From: Phycisphaerales bacterium
GTDB taxonomy: Bacteria > Planctomycetota > Phycisphaerae > SM23-33 > FEN-1343
DNA length: 35,224 nt
Assembly: GCA_003171335.1 (NCBI GenBank)
Contig: PMYD01000004.1
Coordinates: forward strand, 1 to 35,224
Direction of reading: 5' to 3'
Shown here: positions 14,865 through 21,192 of the stretch, piece by piece
How the letters are laid out: every line of letters starts with the position of its first letter
Numbering within the stretch: position 1 is the first letter of the stretch
Translations under genes and position numbers: made by a program
Notes under the pieces: generated by a model
Told to the model about the DNA's origin: nothing
Seen by the model: the letters and a program-made list of their open reading frames with translations, nothing else
Database searches by the model: none

Positions 14865-15653
14865 CTAGCCGCGCAGCACCCGCGGCCAGAATCGCCCATC
14901 GTGGCGGTCGATTCGCACGCAAACGCCCATGGCGGCGGAGAGCACCTCGCCTGTGAGCACGTCGGCCTTCGGGCCGGCGGCGGCGACCTGGCCCCCGCGC
15001 AGCACCAGCACGTGCGAGAAGCTGGCGGTGATTTCCTCGATGTGGTGCGTCACGAACACCAGCGTGCGCGATGGCGCGCGGGCCAGGGCGTCAATCTCCG
15101 CCAGCAGGGCCTCGCGCATGGGCAGGTCCAGGCCGGCGCACGCCTCATCCAGGATCAGAAGCTCCGGTTCGGCCATCAGCGCGCGGGCGATCAGCACCCG
15201 CTGCTGCTCGCCCAGGGAGAGCACGCCGAAGCGCGTGGCCGCCACAGCCGCACAGCCAAAATGGTTCAGCAGCGCCGTCGCCCGCTCCAGGTCCTGCGGC
15301 GACGGCCGGGCGAAAAGCCCCGTCGAAGCGAAGGCCCCGGTCAGCACGATCTCCAGCGCCGTCTGGTGGCGGCGGATCATCTCCGTGAGGCTCGAGCTGA
15401 CCCAGCCGATCCGCCGGCGGAGCCGCGCCAGGTCCACCTCGCCGTACACGTTGCCCAGCACGCACACCTGCCCGCGCGAGGGCCACAGGTAGCCGGTGGC
15501 CAGGCGCAGCAGCGTGGTCTTGCCCGAGCCGTTGGCCCCGACGATCGCCCAATGCTGCCCGCGCTGCACCTGCCAGGTGATGCCGCCCAGGATCGTTCGA
15601 TTGTCGCGAAGGAACGCCACGTCCTTGATGTCGATCACGCTGCCGTTGAGCAT
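14865..15653 (-). CDS. Stand-alone ABC transporter ATP-binding protein
   Basis: A 262-residue ATPase: Walker A GANGSGKT (39-46), signature LSLGEQQR (145-152), Walker B LLILDE (165-170) and switch His203/His204 (VTHH). The position where most ABC importers have the Q-loop reads VSSSLTEMI, a form I associate with the YlmA/ModF-like ATPases that act without an obvious permease. The start at 15651-15653 is chosen because residues encoded upstream in the same frame derive from the CCTCCAG repeat and look non-coding. No membrane or binding-protein partner lies nearby, so substrate and even transport role are unknown. It is divergent from the dehydrogenase gene at 15872. Confidence 0.88.
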   Translation of the reverse strand: MLNGSVIDIKDVAFLRDNRTILGGITWQVQRGQHWAIVGANGSGKTTLLRLATGYLWPSRGQVCVLGNVYGEVDLARLRRRIGWVSSSLTEMIRRHQTALEIVLTGAFASTGLFARPSPQDLERATALLNHFGCAAVAATRFGVLSLGEQQRVLIARALMAEPELLILDEACAGLDLPMREALLAEIDALARAPSRTLVFVTHHIEEITASFSHVLVLRGGQVAAAGPKADVLTGEVLSAAMGVCVRIDRHDGRFWPRVLRG

Positions 15654-15660
15654 ACTGAGG

Positions 15661-15835
15661 CCTTCAGGCTGGAGGCTGGAGGAACTGCCGGAAAAGAAAA
15701 AACCGGTCTTCTCTTCTAGCTGTACCTGCAGGTTACAGCCCACGCCGTATAGCCTAAAGGAAACTGCCCGCAAAGGAAAACAGTTCTCTCGTTCCGGCCG
15801 TCCCTCCAGCCTCCCGCCTCCAGTCTCCAGCCTCT
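15661..15835. repeat. Inverted repeat with CCTCCAG-word arms between divergent genes
   Basis: The left arm (15661-15682) reads GGCTGGAGGCTGGAGG. The right arm (15802-15835) reads CCCTCCAGCCTCCCGCCTCC. The core is about 120 bp. A single arm of the same kind lies at 88-110, upstream of the kinase gene. Both right-hand arms are followed by a TATAAT box and a gene. Confidence 0.7.
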
Positions 15836-15846
15836 TGGAACGGCGA

Positions 15847-15852
15847 TATAAT
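15847..15852 (+). promoter_or_regulatory. -10-like box for the dehydrogenase gene
   Basis: TATAAT lies 19 nt before the ATG at 15872, and an AAAGGAG ribosome site sits in between. No consensus -35 is visible. The arrangement copies that at 139. Confidence 0.45.
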
Positions 15853-15871
15853 CCTTCCAAAGGAGCCAGAC

Positions 15872-16897
15872 ATGAAAGCGGCGGTCATCTACGAGCACGG
15901 CGGGGCCGAGAAGATCCAGATTGCGCAGCTTGAGGCGCCGCGCCCGCAGGCCGGCGAGGTGGTCGTCGAGCTTCGTGCGGCGGCGCTGAACCACCTGGAT
16001 GTCTGGGTCCGCCGCGGCGGCCGCGCGGCGCTTAAGATGCCGCACGTGCTGGGTAGCGATGGGGCCGGCGTGGTGGCGGCCGTTGGTACGGACGTCACCG
16101 CGGTTCAGGTGGGCCAGGAAGTCGTGATCAACCCGTGTTTGTCCTGCCGGGCATGCCGGTTCTGCCGCGCGGGTCAGCACAGCCTGTGCGAGAAGTTCGG
16201 CATCATCGGCATGGCCTCGGCCGGCACGTTTGCCGAGAAAATCGCGGTGCCCTGGCAGAATGTCTGGCCCAAGCCGGCGCACCTGTCCTTCGAGGAGGCG
16301 GCGGCGCTCACGCTGGCGCACCTGACGGCCTGGCGCATGGTGGTGACGCGCCTGGGCCTCCAGCCGGGCGAGACGGTGCTCATCCACGGCATCGGCGGCG
16401 GTGCGGCCCTGGCGGCCCTCCAGTGGGCCAAGCACATCGGCGCGCGGGCCATCGTCACCTCCTCCAGCCCCGAGAAGCTCGAGCGCGCCCGCCAGCTCGG
16501 GGCCGACGAGACCATCGACTATAAGAAGCAGGATGTCGCCGCCGCCGCCCGGCAGCTCACCGGGGGTGCGGGCGTGGATGCCGTGGTCGACACCGTCGGC
16601 GCCGCCACCATTCCTATCGGCCTGGAGGCCGTGCGACGTGGCGGGCGGATCGTCAATTGCGGCGTCACCGGCGGCCCGGAGGCCACGCTCAACGTGCAGA
16701 AACTCTACTTGAACCAGATCACGCTGATGGGCTCCACGCTGGGCAGCGATGAAGACTGCCGCGCCATGCTGGCGGCCGCCGCTATCGGCCGGTTGCGGCC
16801 GGTGATCGATGTCGTGCTGCCGCTGGAAAAGGCGCAAGAGGCGGCCATGCGGATGGAGGCGGCTCAGCAATTCGGCAAGATTGTTCTGAAGATCTAG
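15872..16897 (+). CDS. Zinc-type alcohol dehydrogenase / quinone oxidoreductase (MDR superfamily)
   Basis: A 341-residue NAD(P)H-dependent oxidoreductase. The structural zinc site is complete: Cys92, Cys95, Cys98 and Cys106 (CRACRFCRAGQHSLC region). The catalytic-zinc ligands of true alcohol dehydrogenases are not conserved: NHLDVWVRRG replaces the Cys motif and LGSDGAG replaces the GHE motif. That pattern resembles quinone or crotonyl-CoA-type reductases. The nucleotide-binding fold carries VLIHGIGGGAALAALQWAKHIGARAI, with a Gly-rich loop. The substrate cannot be told. The start has an AAAGGAG ribosome site. It is divergent from the ABC ATPase gene and monocistronic as far as can be seen. 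Confidence 0.9.
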   Translation: MKAAVIYEHGGAEKIQIAQLEAPRPQAGEVVVELRAAALNHLDVWVRRGGRAALKMPHVLGSDGAGVVAAVGTDVTAVQVGQEVVINPCLSCRACRFCRAGQHSLCEKFGIIGMASAGTFAEKIAVPWQNVWPKPAHLSFEEAAALTLAHLTAWRMVVTRLGLQPGETVLIHGIGGGAALAALQWAKHIGARAIVTSSSPEKLERARQLGADETIDYKKQDVAAAARQLTGGAGVDAVVDTVGAATIPIGLEAVRRGGRIVNCGVTGGPEATLNVQKLYLNQITLMGSTLGSDEDCRAMLAAAAIGRLRPVIDVVLPLEKAQEAAMRMEAAQQFGKIVLKI

Positions 16898-16944
16898 TGC
16901 GCCGATTCCGGCGGCTTCGCTCCGTGCGCGTGCGGGACTGGACC

Positions 16945-16950
16945 TATAAT
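16945..16950 (+). promoter_or_regulatory. -10-like box upstream of the small membrane protein
   Basis: TATAAT lies 88 nt before the GTG start at 17039, in a GC-rich setting. No clear -35 is seen. Confidence 0.3.
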
Positions 16951-17038
16951 TCTTGAAGATTGCAGATGGCTGGCCTGGGGCCAGCTTGGAAGAAGGGTCT
17001 ACCAGACTGCATGAGGCGGGTAGAACGGGGATTGTGCG

Positions 17039-17542
17039 GTGGGTGGGAGCTTCCTGCGGCGCGAGCTGCGTGAGTTGCTGCCGGCGTGGGCGTATTTCTT
17101 CATTACCTTCAATATCGTGGCCTTTTCGCGGGCCTTGATGCTGCGGCAGTACGGCATCGACATTTCAACTTTTGTCCGGGCAACGGTCGGCTCATTTCTG
17201 GCGGCCAAGGTAATCCTGATCGTCGGCGTGCTGCCCTTTATGCGGCCATTTCGGCCCATTCCGATCATTTACAATGTCTTGTGGAAGACCGGGATCTACT
17301 GGATTGTCGCCTTTCTGGTGCAGGTGCTCGACCAGGCGGTCCGACTGCTTTTGCGGCACGAGCCGTTGAGAAATGTGCTTAATGAACTCGTGCAGGCGGG
17401 GTTCTGGGCGGTGCAAATCTGGCTGGCCCTGCTGTTGCTTGCATTCGTCCTGTTCCGGGAGCTGATCCTGGTGCTGGGGCCCGAAAGAGCCAAGGAGATT
17501 CTCCTGGGGATTCGCCCATCGGCCGCGGGGCACGCGGGCTAG
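17039..17542 (+). CDS. Small integral membrane protein, unknown function
   Basis: A 167-residue protein with four likely membrane segments: about 15-35 (AWAYFFITFNIVAFSRAL), 46-68 (ATVGSFLAAKVILIVGVLPF), 83-100 (TGIYWIVAFLVQVLDQAV) and 122-145 (AVQIWLALLLLAFVLFRELIL). The stretch FMRPFRPIPIIYNVLWK between segments 2 and 3 is basic and Pro-rich. The start is GTG at 17039 with a GGGG-type weak ribosome site; no ATG in frame fits. The frame and hydrophobic pattern are convincing, but I cannot assign a family. Immediately downstream begins the palindrome array. Confidence 0.7.
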   Translation: MGGSFLRRELRELLPAWAYFFITFNIVAFSRALMLRQYGIDISTFVRATVGSFLAAKVILIVGVLPFMRPFRPIPIIYNVLWKTGIYWIVAFLVQVLDQAVRLLLRHEPLRNVLNELVQAGFWAVQIWLALLLLAFVLFRELILVLGPERAKEILLGIRPSAAGHAG

Positions 17543-17606
17543 CGAACTGAGCGATTGGCACGCCCGCCGGCGGCCGCAGCTACTCTTGGCTTCCCTGTCT
17601 GGCGCT

Positions 17607-17803
17607 CGACTCCGACAATGTCGGTGTCGACTGAGAAATTTCCCCATTTGAGCCATCCTGAGGGGGGGTCCACTCCGACAATGTTGGAGTCGACTGAGGA
17701 ATTTCCCCAGTTGAGCCGTCCTGAGGGGGGTCCACTCCGACAATTTCGGAGTCGACTGAGCCATCCTGAGGGGGGGTCCACTCCGACAATGTCGGAGTCG
17801 ACT
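17607..17803. repeat. Tandem array of 23-nt palindromes (gamma/delta), left block
   Basis: Four gamma palindromes (ACTCCGACAATGTCGGAGT core) start at about 17607, 17670, 17732 and 17778. Spacing is 63, 62 and 46 bp. Units 1 and 2 carry gamma, then delta (ACTGAGGAATTTCCCCAGTT-like), then CCATCCTGAGGGGGG. Unit 3 lacks delta, with the loss between short TGAG repeats. The array continues at 18075 after an unrelated element. Confidence 0.9.
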
Positions 17804-17820
17804 GGGCCTAACGGTAGATC

Positions 17821-18062
17821 CTTAGCCCTGAAGGGGCGAGATCATGAAGCCCAGGGCAACGCCCTGGGTGGGAGGCCGCCCGCTCGGGGGTAAGCCCTGA
17901 AAGGGCGAAATCCGCGAGCAGGGGAACGGCGCTTCTTGTGTATTCCGCGTGGTGCCGCAACGTATGACGCCCCTTCAGGGCTTGGAGCACAAGGGACATC
18001 CTTCACCCAGGGCGGCGCTTCGCTCTGCCCTGGGCTTTAATATAGCGCCCTTTCAGGGCTCA
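17821..18062. repeat. AGCCCTGAAGGGGCG / AGCCCAGGGC inverted element
   Basis: The left half carries AGCCCTGAAGGGGCG (17824), AGCCCAGGGCAACGCCCTGG (17848) and AGCCCTGAAAGGGCG (17893). The right half carries the inverse, CGCCCCTTCAGGGCT (17968), CCCAGGGCG...GCCCTGGGC (18006-18036) and CGCCCTTTCAGGGCT (18046-18060). It forms one large imperfect inverted repeat. This kind of sequence is widespread in environmental planctomycete and verrucomicrobial genomes (general recollection). It lies inside the gamma/delta array. Confidence 0.75.
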
Positions 18063-18074
18063 GGAATCAAGGTT

Positions 18075-18161
18075 CGACTCCGACAATGTCGGAGTCGACT
18101 GGAGAATTTCTCCAGTTGAGCCATCCTGAGGGGGGGTCGACTCCGACAATGTCGGAGTCGG
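18075..18161. repeat. Tandem array of 23-nt palindromes (gamma/delta), right block
   Basis: Gamma at 18075-18097 is a perfect 11-1-11 palindrome. Delta at 18096-18118 (arm CGACTGGAGAA, one G-T pair) shares two bases (CG) with it. A second gamma is at 18138-18160. The unit length is 63 bp, as in the left block. Confidence 0.9.
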
Positions 18162-18319
18162 TTAAGTTGAAGGCAATTTCGGACCCCGGCCTCAGTTATG
18201 AACAGAAGGTCTTATTCAAACGCGAGTTGAGCGAACTTTTCCTGTTTCATGCCAGTACCAGTATTGAGATACTTGATATATTGCAGCGTGTGAAAACAGC
18301 TTCAACCTGTAGCGCGTAA
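18149..18319 (+). CDS. Possible 56-residue protein starting inside a palindrome
   Basis: The open frame begins at an ATG inside the last gamma palindrome (MSESVKLKAIS) and continues for 56 codons into non-repeat sequence (YEQKVLFKRELSELFLFHASTSIEILDILQRVK). That part has amphipathic helical character and no low complexity. It ends 13 nt before the next gene, as an operon partner would. No ribosome site precedes it. It may be the surviving end of a gene whose 5' part was replaced by repeats, or chance. Confidence 0.3.
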   Translation: MSESVKLKAISDPGLSYEQKVLFKRELSELFLFHASTSIEILDILQRVKTASTCSA

Positions 18320-18332
18320 GACAAGGTGGTCT

Positions 18333-18788
18333 ATGATGTTGCCTAAATGGCTTCACGTAGTCGCGGTCATCTTCACTGTGGTGGTCGCCACCCAATTGAT
18401 TCTTGCGGCATCTTCGGCTCCGGCATCAGGACCGACCGCGAGCCAGCCGACGGCCAGCGCGCCGACGGGAACCAGGCCGGCAGCCAGCGCGCCCGCGGCG
18501 AGTACGGCGGCGGCAAGCCGACCTGACAGCCGGCCCGCCAGCATGCCGGCGGCCTCCAAGCCCGCCGCCAGCCAGGCGGCCAGCGCGCCGGCCAAGGCGA
18601 AGTTTGTCAACACCGTCTGCCCGATCATGGGCGGGCGTATTGACCCGGCCAAGGTGCCGGATTCACTGACGCGCCAGTACAAGGGTCAGAGAGTGGCTTT
18701 CTGCTGCGCCGCTTGCCCAGCCGCGTGGGACAAGCTCACCGATGCGCAGAAAGATGCCAAGCTCAAGGCCGTCAGCCGGTCAAAATAA
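18333..18788 (+). CDS. Periplasmic heavy-metal-binding (YHS-like) protein
   Basis: A 151-residue exported protein. Residues 1-26 are a signal peptide or anchor (WLHVVAVIFTVVVATQLILAA). A 60-residue Ala/Pro/Ser/Thr linker follows (about 27-88). The C-terminal domain (91-150) has NTVCPIMGGRID and YKGQRVAFCCAACPAAWDKL, with Cys96, Cys124, Cys125 and Cys128. That is the pattern of YHS/TRASH-like metal-binding domains, known for copper, silver and other soft metals. An AAGGTGG ribosome site precedes the start. Its place just ahead of the CusB- and CusA-like genes suggests a periplasmic metal carrier or buffer for the pump. Confidence 0.8.
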   Translation: MMLPKWLHVVAVIFTVVVATQLILAASSAPASGPTASQPTASAPTGTRPAASAPAASTAAASRPDSRPASMPAASKPAASQAASAPAKAKFVNTVCPIMGGRIDPAKVPDSLTRQYKGQRVAFCCAACPAAWDKLTDAQKDAKLKAVSRSK

Positions 18789-18794
18789 GGTGGC

Positions 18795-18860
18795 ACAGGC
18801 TTTTAGCCTGTGTCCCGCGCGTTACGGATAATGGACATGGCAACGATGCCATGTCCATTA
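18795..18860. repeat. Two hairpins after the metal-binding gene
   Basis: Hairpin 1: CACAGGCT (18795-18802), TTT loop, AGCCTGTG (18806-18813). Hairpin 2: AATGGACATGGC (18831-18842) with GCCATGTCCATT (18849-18860), loop AACGAT. Neither has a T run. They may stop or stabilise the 18333-18788 transcript. Confidence 0.6.
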
Positions 18861-18977
18861 ACTGTTACGCGAGCGATGGCCCTTGCACAAAAGCTCATTG
18901 AGCCGGCATCGTCAATCTGGCCGATTCTGTTACCATGCAGCCAGCGGCCGCTGGCGAGCTGAATTTAGGATCCCAGC

Positions 18978-20990
18978 ATGACAGAGCCTGTTCGCGAAAC
19001 GCCCCAGCCGAAGGATCGCGTGGATGCGCCGGCGCCCACGCCGGTCTCCCAGCCGCCGGGGGGCAAGGGTTCGACAGCAGCGGGGAAATTCTGGACTTTC
19101 CTCCGCATCCTGAATGTCCGCCTGCGGTTCATCTTCCTCATGGTTCTCATCGGCCTGGTGGTGGGCAATTGGGAAAGCATCATGAACCACATCGACCGCT
19201 GGCGCCGGCCCGCGCATGCGGCCGACCTGGTGGCCGCACAGGAGGTGGAATACTACTGCGGCATGCACCCCTGGATCGTGCAGGAGCAGCCGGGCAATTG
19301 CCCCATCTGCGGCATGCCGCTGACGAAGCGGGCCAAGTCGGCCAGGGCGGCGTTGCCCGAGGGCGTGCTGGCCCAGGTGCAACTGACGCCGCTGAAGATG
19401 AACATGGGCCGGATCGGCACCTCGCCCATCGAGTACCGGCTGCTGGCCAGAGAGACCCGGGCAGTCGGCTTCATCGATTACGACGAAACCCGCCGGGCCA
19501 CAATCGCCGCCCGTTTTAAAGGCCGGCTGGATGAGTTGATGGTGAACTTTGTCGGCCAGAGGGTCAAACAGGGCGACCCGGTGGCATCGATCTACAGTCC
19601 CGATTTGCTGGTCGCCCAGGAAGAATTGCTCACCGCCGTCAAGGCACAGGGGCAGCAGGATTCGGCCAGCCCGGCGGCTCGGCAGATGAGGCAGATGTTG
19701 GTCGACACCGCCCGCAATAAGCTGCAATTGTGGGGCCTCTCGCCTGGGCAGGTGGATGAGATCATTCGGGGCGGCAAGGCGGAGCCGCACATCACCATTG
19801 CCTCGCCCATCTCCGGCATTGTCACGGAGAAGAAGGCTTTACAGGGCAAATACGTGTCCGAAGGCGATGAGCTTTTCACGGTGGCCGATCTTTCGACGGT
19901 GTGGCTGAACGTGAAGGTTTTCGAAAGCGATGTTGCCGGCATCATCCCCGGTGCGGCCGTGGAGGTGGCGAACACGGCCTATCCTGACTCGGTTTTCGCG
20001 GGGCGAATCACGTTTGTGGCGTATGCGGTCGATCCCGCGACGCGAACGCTGACAGCGCGCGTCGAGGTGGCCAATCCGGATCTGCGGCTGAAACCCGGCA
20101 TGTTCGCCACGGCCACGATTCGAACGCCCGTGGGCAAGGTGATGGAAACCGGCGCAGACCAGGGCAATACGCCCGCCTCCGCACAGGCCGAGCACCAGGC
20201 TTCGACGGATGCGCTGGCCAAGGCTTACCTGGCCCTGACGGCCCGGTTTGCACAGGGCGAGATCGACGCCGCGGGGGCCGCCGCACTGGCTCACGAGGCC
20301 GAGGCCCTGGCCGCGAATCTTCCCCAGGCGGCCGGGCTGGCGCAGAAGGTCCATCAGCTCGAAGGCAAGGATTTGGAGGCCCAGCGCGAGATCCTCAAGG
20401 GCATCAGCCAGGAGACGATCAAGCTGTTCGGGCAGGCCCCGCCGGGTATGGAGCTGTACATCGTCCATTGCCCCATGGTCAATGCCGACTGGCTCAGCGC
20501 GGTAGCCGAAGTCCATAACCCGTACAGCAGCGAAATGCCCACGTGCGGCAGCATCACCGGTTCACTCAAACCCGCCTCGGCGAAGGAAAACCCGCGCTTC
20601 GCGGAGGGATATTATTGTCCCTTATATCCAGACCACGTGACCCAGACGCCCGGCCCGTGCCCGCTGGACAATCAGCCGCTTAAGCGTGTCCGGCTGGAGA
20701 AGGTGCTGACCGTTCCGGAGTCGGCCGTGATCGACACGGGCACGCGCAAGATCGCCTATCGCCAATCGGCGCCGGGCACGTTTGACATGGTTGAAGTGAA
20801 GCTAGGGCCGCGCGCGGGTGAGTATTACCCCGTGCTGGCCGGGCTGGCCGAGGGCGACCAGGTCGCCACGGCCGGGGCGTTCCTGGTGGATGCTGAGAAC
20901 CGGCTCAATCCATCCGCCGCCGCCCAGTATTTCGGCGCTACCGGCGGCCCGCAGGAACAGGCGGCGCCGATGTCGGGACACACGCACTAG
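18978..20990 (+). CDS. cusB: CusB-like RND efflux periplasmic adaptor with extra metal-binding domains
   Basis: A 670-residue membrane-fusion protein linking the inner-membrane pump to an outer-membrane channel. One membrane anchor lies at about 50-65. A heavy-metal-binding domain follows at 92-117 (YYCGMHPWIVQEQPGNCPICGMPL; Cys94, Met96, Cys108, Cys111). The adaptor core follows: RATIAARFKGRLDELMVNFVGQRV (barrel-sandwich), a helical hairpin near 215-265 and the beta-barrel (VWLNVKVFESDVAGIIPGAAV). Around 490-530 there is a DUF3347-like stretch (HCPMVNADWLSAVAEVHNPY and CGSI), then a second metal-binding motif at about 544-570 (YYCPLYPDHVTQTPGPCPL), and the membrane-proximal domain (TVPESAVIDTGTRKIAY). 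E. coli CusB is about 400 residues, so this is much longer. The metal (Cu/Ag) is inferred from the family. Confidence 0.92.
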   Translation: MTEPVRETPQPKDRVDAPAPTPVSQPPGGKGSTAAGKFWTFLRILNVRLRFIFLMVLIGLVVGNWESIMNHIDRWRRPAHAADLVAAQEVEYYCGMHPWIVQEQPGNCPICGMPLTKRAKSARAALPEGVLAQVQLTPLKMNMGRIGTSPIEYRLLARETRAVGFIDYDETRRATIAARFKGRLDELMVNFVGQRVKQGDPVASIYSPDLLVAQEELLTAVKAQGQQDSASPAARQMRQMLVDTARNKLQLWGLSPGQVDEIIRGGKAEPHITIASPISGIVTEKKALQGKYVSEGDELFTVADLSTVWLNVKVFESDVAGIIPGAAVEVANTAYPDSVFAGRITFVAYAVDPATRTLTARVEVANPDLRLKPGMFATATIRTPVGKVMETGADQGNTPASAQAEHQASTDALAKAYLALTARFAQGEIDAAGAAALAHEAEALAANLPQAAGLAQKVHQLEGKDLEAQREILKGISQETIKLFGQAPPGMELYIVHCPMVNADWLSAVAEVHNPYSSEMPTCGSITGSLKPASAKENPRFAEGYYCPLYPDHVTQTPGPCPLDNQPLKRVRLEKVLTVPESAVIDTGTRKIAYRQSAPGTFDMVEVKLGPRAGEYYPVLAGLAEGDQVATAGAFLVDAENRLNPSAAAQYFGATGGPQEQAAPMSGHTH

Positions 20991-21015
20991 TGCTTTCACA
21001 AATGGAAAATGATTG

Positions 21016-21145
21016 GGTGCCGCTGCGTTTTTCGCAGCCGTGCGCTGTGCCTGGCAACAATGCCACAGGTTCCTTGGATGCCACCGGACCTCTCGCCTTG
21101 ACGAGGCATCAGGCGCACGGCTGCAGACGGCGCAGCCGTGGCACC
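21016..21145. repeat. Imperfect inverted repeat between the cusB- and cusA-like genes
   Basis: The 5' arm (21016-21053) begins GGTGCCGCTGCG and holds GCTGCG-TTTTT-CGCAGC. The 3' arm (21109-21145) ends GCAGCCGTGGCACC and holds CACGGCTGC with its partner. It fills most of the 202-bp gap inside the efflux operon and could lower or separate expression of the pump gene. Confidence 0.6.
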
Positions 21146-21192
21146 ACTCCTGTCTTTGGTGTTGCCTTTTATGATTCCCGCGTGAGACGTTC

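Noticed and set aside
13670..14956. A 428-codon plus-strand frame opposite cysE
   Set aside because: The minus strand encodes a convincing hexapeptide-repeat acetyltransferase; the plus-strand frame has no recognisable motif.
17555..17893. A 112-codon open frame with repeated HPEGGSTPTMSES-type residues
   Set aside because: It is only the translation of the gamma/delta palindrome array and the adjacent repeat. All frames of such arrays stay open, and no ribosome site or conserved protein features exist.
18071..18081. GGTTCGACTCC resembles a tRNA T-arm
   Set aside because: It is the start of a gamma palindrome. No acceptor, D or anticodon stems can be fitted around it.
17607..18161. A CRISPR array
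   Set aside because: Repeats are palindromes 46-63 bp apart with near-identical intervening sequence; spacers should be unique. No cas gene is present.
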